DNA from: Nocardiopsis halophila DSM 44494
Lineage (GTDB): Bacteria > Actinomycetota > Actinomycetes > Streptosporangiales > Streptosporangiaceae
Direction of reading: 5' to 3'
DNA: 61,768 nt
Assembly (NCBI RefSeq): GCF_000341245.1
Contig: NZ_ANAD01000047.1
Coordinates: forward strand, 1-61,768
The translations under genes and the position numbers were made by a program. Positions 15,955 to 23,800 of the stretch are shown here, piece by piece. Each line of letters opens with the position of its first letter. Position 1 is the first letter of the stretch. A model generated the notes under the pieces. The model saw only the letters and a list, made by a program, of their open reading frames with translations, did no database searches and had not been told where the DNA came from.

Positions 15955-16207
15955 GCGGGGCGGTTCAGGGGGCCTGCCAGGCGGGGCGCGTCCTCCTCCA
16001 CGGCGACGGGCGCTCCCCACAGCTCCGGCAGGGGCGCCTCGGGGGCGAACTCGGCCACGTGCTCCAGGCAGGCCCGCACCGCCGCCTCGGGCGGCGCGTA
16101 GCCGCGGCCGCATCGCCCCGGCGAGGTCCCAGCCGTGCACGACCACCTCGGTCAGGGCGATGCGGCCCCCGTCCACGCCGATCCGCGGGCCCGCGAACGC
16201 GTGGTGC
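15955..16207 (-). pseudogene. C-terminal remnant of a TIGR03086/mycothiol-dependent isomerase-like protein
   Basis: One minus frame reads HAFAGPRIGVDGGRIALTEV then VVHGWDLAGAM, the conserved end of the DinB-like metal-binding TIGR03086 family. A second frame continues with VRACLEHVAEFAPEAPLPEL and WGAPVAVEEDAP, also typical of that family's C-terminus. The join needs a frameshift near 16100, and the whole N-terminal metal-binding half is missing because the SnoaL-like gene lies directly upstream. I regard it as a relic. Intact members bind mycothiol and a metal. Confidence 0.55.
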
Positions 16208-16219
16208 CGCCGCACCGGT

Positions 16220-16640
16220 TCAGCCGGCGTTGAACGCCTTGTCGACGGTGAGCGTGTCCTCGTACAGGTGCATGCGGACGATCCGGCCGTCCTCGACCAC
16301 CAGATGCATGGCCGCCGGTGTGGTGAACTCCTTCCCGGTGGCCACGGCGGTGTGCGTCCAGACCGCCAGCAGTACGACGTCACCGCCGTCGACGATGACG
16401 CGTTCCAGCGCGACCTTGCTCATGCCGTGCGCGAAGTGCGGCCACATCGTGGTGAAGTACGGTGCGACCTCCTGCCTGCGGGTGCGGCGCCCGGTCCAGG
16501 GCAGAGCGTCGCTGCCGGGGACGTGCCAGTCGATCTCCTCGGCGAAGAGCTCCTGGATGCCGTGGGGGGTCCTGCCTGCCGAGGCGCTCCACGAACTTCT
16601 CGGCCACGGTCCGCGGGGCCTGGGCGTCTGTTGCCGTCAT
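16220..16640 (-). pseudogene. SnoaL/NTF2-like protein, frameshifted at a C run
   Basis: The frame starting at ATG 16640 (AAGGACAACG upstream) reads MTATDAQAPRTVAEKFVERL and then loses sense at a run of six C near 16570. One fewer C lets it continue PHGIQELFAEEIDWHVPGSD and on through VVDGGDVVLLAVWTHTAVAT to a TGA at 16220. The repaired 139-residue protein has the cone-shaped SnoaL-like NTF2 fold, found in small polyketide cyclases and in many uncharacterised proteins. A homopolymer shift could equally be a sequencing error. Confidence 0.65.
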
Positions 16641-16871
16641 CGTTGTCCTTGTCTTACTGCTCGTAGGAGGTGTGCTGGTCGGGCCTCGGCCCTGTAAGGG
16701 GAGGGCGGCCTGCCGCCGGGGATCGGGCCGCCGCGCCGCGCGCCCGGTGGTGGGCGCGCTCTTGACGGCCGCCCCCTTGTCGTGTCGAAGCCGTTGCACC
16801 TGCGGCGGTGGCAAGTACACGGCCCGGACGCCCTGGAGGAGCCGATGCCTCCCGTGTGGAGGGTCGGGCCC

Positions 16872-17087
16872 TCAGAGCTGTGTGGCGCCGCCGTCGACGA
16901 GCGGTTCCGCGCCGCTGGGGAAGGTGCTCTGGTCGCCGGCCGGGTAGAGGGCGGTGGCGGCGACCTCGTCGGGGCGGCCGACGCGGTCGGGCGGGGCGGG
17001 CTCGGCGGCGAAGCGGCGGGCGATCGCCGGGCCGGTGCCGCTGGAGGCGCCGGTGACCAGGGCGGTCCTGTCGTCCAGCTGTCCCAT
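16872..17087 (-). pseudogene. SDR with a large in-frame internal deletion
   Basis: Only 71 codons. The first 28 residues (MGQLDDRTALVTGASSGTGP, then AIARRFAAE) are the start of a Rossmann fold, and the last 40 (DRVGRPDEVAATALYPAGDQ, then LVDGGATQL) are the end of the same enzyme class. About 170 residues between them, including the catalytic Ser-Tyr-Lys, are gone without breaking frame. It cannot be an active reductase. Its promoter region still carries an Rrf2-type operator at 17105-17125, so the regulator beside it seems to have lost its target. Confidence 0.75.
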
Positions 17088-17104
17088 GGGGTTCTCCGAA
17101 TCTT

Positions 17105-17125
17105 TGTCGTAACCATTTTTGTTAC
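17105..17125. promoter_or_regulatory. Rrf2-type operator before the deleted SDR gene
   Basis: TGTCGTAAC, 7 bp, GTTAC. The left half is identical to the left half of the operator at 17644-17668 and the spacing is the same, but the right half matches for only five bases. Confidence 0.65.
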
Positions 17126-17178
17126 ATTGACGGGTGCAGGGCGCGCCCCCTCGGTCGAGGGAGGCCGGCGGCCTGAGG

Positions 17179-17610
17179 TCAGGCGGCCTTCAGGATGTCC
17201 TGCAGGACGTCCTCCAACGTGGTCTGGGCCAGCTCCCTGCGCAGGGCGGCCTCCACCCCGTCGTACACCGCGCTCAGCGCCGGCCCGATGCCCTGGCCCA
17301 CGACGCACTCGGGGTCCGGTGCGGCGCGGTGCAGGGCGAACAGCGGGCCCGGCTCGATCGCCCGGTAGACGTCGAGCAGGGTGATCGCCGACAGCTCCCG
17401 TGTGAGCGTCCAGCCCGCCCCCGCCCCCCGCTGCGAATCGGCCAGGCCGGCCCTGCGCAGCTCGGACAGCAGGCGGCGGATCACCACCGGGTTGGTGTTG
17501 GCGCTGGTGGCGATCTGCTCGGAGGTGGCGACCTCGTGGCCGCGCCGCTGATACAACCCGATCCACGTCAGGGCGTGCGCCGCGACGGTCAGTCTGCTGT
17601 TGGCGCTCAC
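17179..17610 (-). CDS. Rrf2-family transcriptional regulator
   Basis: 143 residues from GTG 17610 (GGAAGGGAG upstream). The N-terminal winged helix (RLTVAAHALTWIGLY, then VATSEQIATSANTNPVVIRR) and the segment GAGAGWTLTRELSAITLLDVYRA are diagnostic of Rrf2 proteins. The three-cysteine iron-sulfur cluster motif of IscR/NsrR is absent (one Cys, ECVVGQ), so it belongs with the YwnA-like, cluster-free members that control nearby NAD(P)-dependent reductases. Matching palindromes flank it at 17105-17125 and 17644-17668. The adjacent SDR is internally deleted. Confidence 0.9.
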   Translation of the reverse strand: MSANSRLTVAAHALTWIGLYQRRGHEVATSEQIATSANTNPVVIRRLLSELRRAGLADSQRGAGAGWTLTRELSAITLLDVYRAIEPGPLFALHRAAPDPECVVGQGIGPALSAVYDGVEAALRRELAQTTLEDVLQDILKAA

Positions 17611-17643
17611 GCGGGCCCGCTCCCTTCCTCGCCGGTCGGCTCT

Positions 17644-17668
17644 TGTCGTAACGGTAATGGTTACGACA
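17644..17668. promoter_or_regulatory. Rrf2 autoregulatory operator
   Basis: TGTCGTAAC (17644-17652), 7 bp, GTTACGACA (17660-17668): a perfect 9-bp inverted repeat 34 bp upstream of the Rrf2 start codon. Confidence 0.8.
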
Positions 17669-17679
17669 GGGCGCGGCAA

Positions 17680-18303
17680 CCCTTGCGGTGCACCCTCCCC
17701 TCGGGGCGGACGCCGTCCGCCCCGGCGGCGCCCGGGGCCTCACCGACCGCATCGCGCGTCCTCCCCGCGGCGGCGGTGACCGCACGCGCCTCCGACCTGC
17801 TCCGATCCACCGCCCCTCCCCCTGGGCCCGCCGGCCGCCTCCCGGCGGGGGGCGGCCTCAGGGCCCCCTCGGGGAGGGGGGTTTCGTTTGGGCGGGGCCG
17901 GCCGGGCCGGGTGACGGTTCGGTCCGCCTCACGGGCTGGCATCCGGTAAGGCCCACTTATCGGGGGTCAGATTCCCCGCCGCTCCGCACCTTCTTTGTGT
18001 TTGCAAACCTGGATTACGTAACGAGATAACGTATTTCACTAACGTTATTCGGGTGGGGGGGTGCAGAACCCCCGAGGCACCGGCCACTCCCGCCTCGACC
18101 GGCACACAGGACAGGGGCCCGGGAAGCACCCGAGGCCGGGTTCCGGGCGAGGAGAAGACCGGGTGCCGCTGCCGCCCGCGCCACCAGCCGCAGACGGGCT
18201 CAGGCAGGACACCCCGGCGTAGAATCGGCCCCGTACCGGTATCGCGACGACATCCTCGAACCGAGACGCCCGCCGTACCGGCTTCCGTCAGGGGGTATGC
18301 GGC
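17680..18303. other. intergenic with AT-rich operator-like cluster
   Basis: About 620 bp with no convincing gene. The interval 18010-18050 is conspicuously AT-rich and holds repeated TAACG words: TACGTAACG, ATAACGTAT and TAACGTTA, with ATAACGT (18026-18032) and ACGTTAT (18042-18048) as a perfect inverted repeat. It lies about 260 bp before the LapA-like gene and may be a promoter or operator for it, or the remains of a lost gene's control region. Confidence 0.5.
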
Positions 18304-18684
18304 ATGCCGTTCCCACGCCGGCCCGACCGCCACCGCGCACAACAGGACCGACCACCCGACCCGCCCGCCCCCCAAGGCCCCGCACCGGCGGCCGAGCCCG
18401 GGCCCCGCGCCGATTCCGCACCTCAGGCGCGCGCCGGCGCGGTCTGGGCCGCAATCGGTGCCCTCGTCCTGCTCGCGGCCCTGCTCATCGTGTTCCTGAT
18501 CAGCAACACCGCCCGCGTCGAAGTCTCCTTCCTGGCCCTGCGCGGCGAGCTGCCCCTGGCGATCGCCCTGCTCATCGCGATGATCGCCGGAATCGTGGTC
18601 GCCCTCACCGGGGCCGCCACCCGCCTCACCCTCGCCCAGCACCGCCGGCGCCGCGAACAGCGGCCCCCCGCCGACCGGCCGTGA
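18304..18684 (+). CDS. LapA-domain (DUF1049) membrane protein
   Basis: 126 residues. A proline-rich cytoplasmic N-terminus of about 45 residues is followed by two transmembrane helices around AAIGALVLLAALLIVFLISN and LPLAIALLIAMIAGIVVALT, joined by the TARVEVSFLALRGE motif that defines the lipopolysaccharide-assembly protein A domain. Gram-positive members have no known role in LPS; the function is unclear. The stop overlaps the start of the next gene (GTGA at 18681), so the two are translationally coupled. Confidence 0.8.
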   Translation: MPFPRRPDRHRAQQDRPPDPPAPQGPAPAAEPGPRADSAPQARAGAVWAAIGALVLLAALLIVFLISNTARVEVSFLALRGELPLAIALLIAMIAGIVVALTGAATRLTLAQHRRRREQRPPADRP

Positions 18685-19733
18685 GAGCCCGCACCGGTGC
18701 GCGGCTGAGCACACGGCCCGCCGGCGCCGCACGCATGCTCGCCGACCGGGCGCGGCAGGCGCGGCGCCTGGCCCTCGACACCGCATCCCGGGCCTGGCAG
18801 GACCGCATCCTGGGGCTGGCGGCCGAAGCCGGGTTCTGGGCCCTGCTGTCTCTGACCCCCCTGCTGCTGGTCCTGGTGGCGGCCATCGGCTTCCTGCCCC
18901 CGCTGCTCGGCGGCGGCACGGTCGTCGAGGTCGAGGACTGGCTCCTCGCCGCGGCCGGACAGGTCCTGGCGCCCCCGGCCGCCGAGGAGATCATCGGCCC
19001 CGTTCTGGACGACGTGCTGCACCACGGACGGGGCGAGGTCGTCTCGGCCGGGTTCCTGCTCGTGCTGTGGAGCGGCTCGGCCGCGATGAACACCTACGTC
19101 AACGCCATCACCATCGCCTACGGGATGGACGGCCTGCGATCGGCGCCCCGGTCCCGGGCGCTGGCCTTCGCGCTCTACCTGGGGGCACTGGCGGCGGGCG
19201 CCCTGGCACTGCCGCTGCTGGTCGCCGCACCCGGCTGGATCCTCACCGCGACCCCCGCCCCGGCCCGCCCGCCCGTCGCGCACCTGCTCGAGGCGGGCTC
19301 CTGGCCCGTTCCCATCCTCGTCTGCACGGGGCTGCTGGTCCTGCTCTACCGTGCGGCGACCCCGGAGCGAGGCAGGTGGCGGCGCGATGTCCCCGGCGCC
19401 GTGCTCGCAGTGCTGCTGTGGCTGGGCGGAAGCCTGGCGCTGCGCTCCCTGCTCGCCCTGACCATCGCCGGCCAGGCCGCCTACGGCGTACTGGCCGCAC
19501 CCGCCGCCGCCCTGCTCTTCCTGTACGTCACCGCGCTGGCGGTGCTGCTCGGTGCCGAGCTCAACGCCCGGATCGCCCGCGCCCGGCCCGCGGCTCCAAC
19601 GGCGCACCGAGGCGACCGCCCGCCCGGCCCCTACGGCGTCAGCGCGCGCACAACACCTCCAGGGCCGACCGGTTCTGCTCGTCGGCCGCGCGGTGGATCA
19701 CCAGCACCTGGTCCGGATCCTGGTGCGGGGTGA
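18681..19733 (+). CDS. YihY/BrkB-family membrane protein
   Basis: 350 residues from GTG 18681, which overlaps the LapA stop; ATG 18735 is an alternative. Six or so hydrophobic helices and the motifs AEAGFWALLSLTPLLLVLVA, FLLVLWSGSAAMNTYVNAI and AYGVLAAPAAALLFLY match YihY/BrkB proteins (formerly called ribonuclease BN), which are inner-membrane proteins of uncertain transport role. The last 50 residues are low-complexity and overlap a decayed minus-strand gene by 95 bp, so the original C-terminus may have been altered. It forms a two-gene unit with the LapA-like gene. Confidence 0.82.
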   Translation: MRARTGARLSTRPAGAARMLADRARQARRLALDTASRAWQDRILGLAAEAGFWALLSLTPLLLVLVAAIGFLPPLLGGGTVVEVEDWLLAAAGQVLAPPAAEEIIGPVLDDVLHHGRGEVVSAGFLLVLWSGSAAMNTYVNAITIAYGMDGLRSAPRSRALAFALYLGALAAGALALPLLVAAPGWILTATPAPARPPVAHLLEAGSWPVPILVCTGLLVLLYRAATPERGRWRRDVPGAVLAVLLWLGGSLALRSLLALTIAGQAAYGVLAAPAAALLFLYVTALAVLLGAELNARIARARPAAPTAHRGDRPPGPYGVSARTTPPGPTGSARRPRGGSPAPGPDPGAG

Positions 19734-20175
19734 GCGTCTCGAAGTCCAGCGCGGTCTCACCGGCCTCAGGATGGCGCACCACCTTGGGCCTGGCGCCGCC
19801 CGCCCTCGCCTCGCGCTCGCCCCACAACCGCGCGAACTCCTCGTCGTCGGCGATGAACTCGGCGATCAGCCCGCTCAGCGCCCCGTCCTGCGGGTGCGCG
19901 GCCCACGCGGCCCGCAGGTGCGCCGCCCCCTCGCGCACCACCCGCTCGCGGTCGGCATAGAACGCGCGCATCCGCGGGTGCATCAGGCACAGCCACATCG
20001 CATTGCGCTGCGACGGCGCCAAGGCCCCCACGTCCGGCAGAAGCCGGGCCGCCACCATCGCCGGCAGCGGCGACAGGTCCACGACCAGCCGCGCCAGCGA
20101 CGGCGCCGAAGCCGTGGCGTCCCCCCGGCGCCGGGGGGACGCTGCCGGGCCAGCCCGAAGAGGTAACCGCCGCAC
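19639..20175 (-). pseudogene. truncated MmyB-type XRE regulator
   Basis: The frame encodes the C-terminal ligand domain seen in MmyB-like regulators: APSQRNAMWLCLMHPRMRAF, then ARPKVVRHPEAGETALDFET and DPDQVLVIHRA. The XRE helix-turn-helix that should occupy the first 80-100 residues is absent. The stretch where the family normally has a DVLAWN-like loop (here MVAARLLPDVG) is shortened by roughly 15 residues. Both losses argue for a decayed gene. Intact relatives bind fatty acids and regulate neighbouring reductases. Confidence 0.65.
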
Positions 20176-20330
20176 CCTGGCCCGCCTCGACCAGGCCGCC
20201 GCGATCGACCCGGTCTACCCGCACGACCTGCTCGCCGGCGAGCACATCCGCGCCGTGACCGCGGGCGACATGAGGATCGAGCCCCGCCGCTGACACCGGG
20301 GCCGGAGAGGGGGCGGCGGTCGTGGGCGGC

Positions 20331-20501
20331 ATGGTCCGCATCGACCCCGTCTACACCCCCTCCCGCCTGCGCGGCCGCGGCTACGCCGGCGCCCAGGAGG
20401 TCGTGCTGTTCACCGACCCGGCCAACCCCACCAGCAACGCCCTCTACCAGCGCCTGGGCTACCACCGCATCGCCGACTTCGCCGGCTACCGCCTGCGCTG
20501 A
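20331..20501 (+). pseudogene. GNAT acetyltransferase remnant
   Basis: 57 codons reading MVRIDPVYTPSRLRGRGYAG, then AQEVVLFTDPANPTSNALYQ and RLGYHRIADFAGYRLR. This is the second half of a GNAT domain: acetyl-CoA loop, then the late strand and helix. About 15-20 residues between YAGA and QEVVLF are missing and the whole N-terminal half is absent. The preceding 150 bp (20176-20330) show an open plus frame ending at 20293 that I cannot assign. Confidence 0.65.
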
Positions 20502-20830
20502 CCCCCGAGCGCACCCCGCTCCGCCCCGGCCCGGGTTCGAACACCCGCCACCGACGGTGTTCGAACCCCGCCCCCTCGGGTGAGACCCCCCACACCCCCG
20601 CCCCGCATACCCTGGTCGACCGGGCCCGCCACCACCGGCCCCCGGCCCGGCGCTTTGGCCCATTCCTACAAACTCGGCCCGCCAATGTTGCGCCGAGAAC
20701 GACATGGCACCACCGCACCGCACACGGAAAAGTGGAACCCTGCCGGGGCACACCCGCGCCCACCCCGCGCAGGCCCCCCGCCGCGGCGCACACGCTCACT
20801 GCTCACCACGAAGAGAAGGGCTCGGTCGGC
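20502..20830. other. intergenic region before the giant carboxylase gene
   Basis: About 330 bp. Contains the palindrome 20533-20568 and, nearer the gene, a patch with more A and T (CCTACAAACT around 20665) that may hold the carboxylase promoter. No gene is seen. Confidence 0.45.
20533..20568. terminator. perfect 13-bp inverted repeat with TTCGAA cores
   Basis: GGGTTCGAACACC (20533-20545) and GGTGTTCGAACCC (20556-20568) around 10 bp. Each arm itself contains the palindrome TTCGAA. It sits 31 bp after the GNAT remnant. It may be a terminator or a regulator site; a tRNA T-arm was considered and rejected. Confidence 0.55.
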
Positions 20831-23800
20831 TTGTTCAAGCGAATCGCCATCGTCAACCGCGGCGAGGCCGCCATGCGCCTCATCCACGCAGCACGCGACC
20901 TCTCCGCCCAGACCGGCACGCACATCGCCACCATCGCGCTGCACACCGACGTCGACCGCACCGCCGCCTTCGTCCGCGAAGCCGACCACGCCTACCAGAT
21001 CGGCCCCGCCTCGGCCCGCCCCTACCTCGACCCCAAGGCCCTCGAGCGCGCCCTGACCGAGACCGGCGCCGACGCCGCCTGGGTCGGCTGGGGCTTCGTC
21101 GCCGAAGACCCCGCCTTCGCCGAACTCTGCGACCAGCTCGGCATCACCTTCATCGGCCCCAGCGCCGAGGCCATGCGCCGCCTCGGCGACAAGATCGGCG
21201 CCAAACAACTGGCCGAACAGGTCGGCGTGCCCGTCGCCCCCTGGAGCGGCGGCGCCGTGGCCACCCTCGACGACGCCCTGGCCGCCGCCACCGACATCGG
21301 CTACCCCCTCATGCTCAAGGCCGCCGCCGGCGGCGGCGGACGCGGCATCCGCGTCATCCACGACGCCGACGAACTCACCCAGGCCTTCGACCGCACCGCC
21401 GCCGAGGCCGCCCGCGCCTTCGGCTCGGGCACCCTGTTCCTCGAACGCCTGGTCACCGGCGCCCGCCACGTCGAAGTCCAGGTCATCGCCGACGGCCAGG
21501 GCACCGCCTGGGCCCTGGGCGTGCGCGACTGCTCCATCCAGCGCCGCAACCAGAAGATCATCGAGGAATCGGCCTCCCCCCTGCTCGACGCCGACCAGAC
21601 CGCCGAACTCAAGGCCTCCGCCGAACGCCTCGCCCTGGCCGTGGGCTACCGCGGCGCCGCCACCGTCGAATTCCTCTACCACCCCGGCCAGCGCCTCTTC
21701 GCCTTCCTCGAGGTCAACACCCGCCTGCAGGTCGAACACCCCATCACCGAGGCCACCACCGGCACCGACCTGGTCGCCGCCCAGCTCCAGGTCGCCGCCG
21801 GCCACCCCCTCACCGGCACCGCCCCCCACGAGCGCGGCCACGCCGTCGAGGCCCGCCTCAACGCCGAGGACCCCGACCGCGACTTCGCCCCCTGCCCGGG
21901 GCGCATCACCCGCCTGGAACTGCCCGCCGGCCCCGGCATCCGCGTCGACACCGGCGTCGCCGAAGGCGACACCATCCCCGCCGAGTTCGACTCCATGATC
22001 GCCAAGATCATCGCCTACGGCCGCGACCGCGACCAGGCCCTGGCCCGCCTGCGCCGCGCCCTGTCCGAGACCACCGTGGTCATCGAAGGCGGCGCCACCA
22101 ACAAGAGCTTCGTGCTGGACCTGCTCGACCAGGACGAGGTCACCGGCGCCACCGCCGACACCGGCTGGATCGACCGCGTCCGCGCCCAGGGCCGCCTCAA
22201 CAACGCCCCCCACTCCACCATGGCCCTGATCGCCGCCGCCATCGAGGCCTACGAGGAGGAAGAGGGCGCCGCCCGCGACCACCTGCTCGCCACCGCCTAC
22301 GGCGGCCGCCCCCAGGTGCGCCACGAGACCCACCGCCCCCTGGCCCTCAAACTCCGCGGCGCCATCTACCAGGTCCACCTGGCCCGCACCGGCGCCGACC
22401 GCTTCCGCGCCACCGTCACCTCCGGCGAGAACACCGCCACCGCCCAGGTGCACCTGCACCGCCACGACGACCACACCGGCCAGATCACCGTCAACGGCCA
22501 CCGCCACCGCCTGCTCACCGCCACCCACGGCCCCGTCCACCTCGTCGAGATCGACGGCACCACCCACCGCGTCAGCCGCGACGAAGGCGGCATCGTCCGC
22601 TCCCCCGCACCCGCCCTGGTCGTGGCCACCCCCCTGCAGCCCGGCCAGACCGTCGAGGCCGGCCAGCCCGTCCTGGTGCTGGAGAGCATGAAGATGGAGA
22701 CGGTCCTGACCGCCCCCTTCGACGCCCGCCTGGCCGACTCCCAGGTCCAGATCGGCAGCCAGGTCGAGACCGGCGCCGCCCTGCTGCGCCTGGAACCCCT
22801 CGCCGAGGGCGACCAGGCCCCCGCCGAGCAGAGCGCGCACCTGGACCTGCCCCCCGCACCCGGCCACACCCCCCTGCACCAGCGCCTGGCCCGCGGCCAG
22901 GCCGACCTGCGCGCCCGCATGCTCGGCTTCGACCCCGACCCCGACGACCCCGACGCCGACCTGGTCGGCTACCTCGCCGACCGCGCCGCCGCCACCGACC
23001 AGGGCGCCGCCCCCGTCGCCGACGAACTCGGCATCATCGAGGCCTTCGCCGACCTGGCCGAACTCTCCCGCAACCGCCCCGCCGAGGGCACCGCCCCCGG
23101 CGAGGAGCACCTCCACAGCACCCGCGAGCACTTCCACACCTACCTGCAGAGCCTGGACCTGGACCGCGCCGGCCTGCCCGAGGCCTTCCGCACCCGCCTG
23201 GCCCGCGCCCTGGCCCACTACGGCCTCACCGACCTCGACCGCACCCCCCGCCTGGAGTCCGCGGTCTTCCGCGCCTTCCTCGCCCAGCAGCGCGCCGCCT
23301 CCGACGCCCGCATCATCGCCGCCCTGCTGCGCACCTGGCTCACCGAACCCGCCCCCGACCACACCCTGCGCGAACCGGTCGGCCTGGCCCTGGAACGCCT
23401 CATCGCCGCCACCCAGGTCCGCTTCCCCCACCTGGCCGACCTGGCCCGCGGCGTCGTCTTCGCCTGGTTCGCCCAGCCCCTGCTGCGCCGCAACCGCGCC
23501 CGCGTCTACGCCGACGTCCGCCGCCACCTGCGCCACCTGGACGCCCACCCCCACTCCCCCGACCGCGCCGAGCGCATCGCCCACATGGTGCGCAGCACCG
23601 AGCCCCTCGTCCGCCTGCTCGGCCAGCGCCTGGCCCGCGGCCGAGCCGACAACTCGGTCATGCTCGAGGTCCTCACCCGCCGCTACTACGGCAACAAGGG
23701 CCTGAGCGAGGTGCGCACCGCCACCGCCGCCGGCACCGACTTCACCCTGGCCCAGCGCGACGGAACCTGCCTGGCCTCGGCCGCCCTGCCCTTCGAGCAC

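Noticed and set aside
20533-20568. tRNA T-arm, suggested by GGGTTCGAAC.
   Set aside because: The T-stem does not pair correctly with a 7-base loop, and no acceptor, D- or anticodon arms are found on either side.
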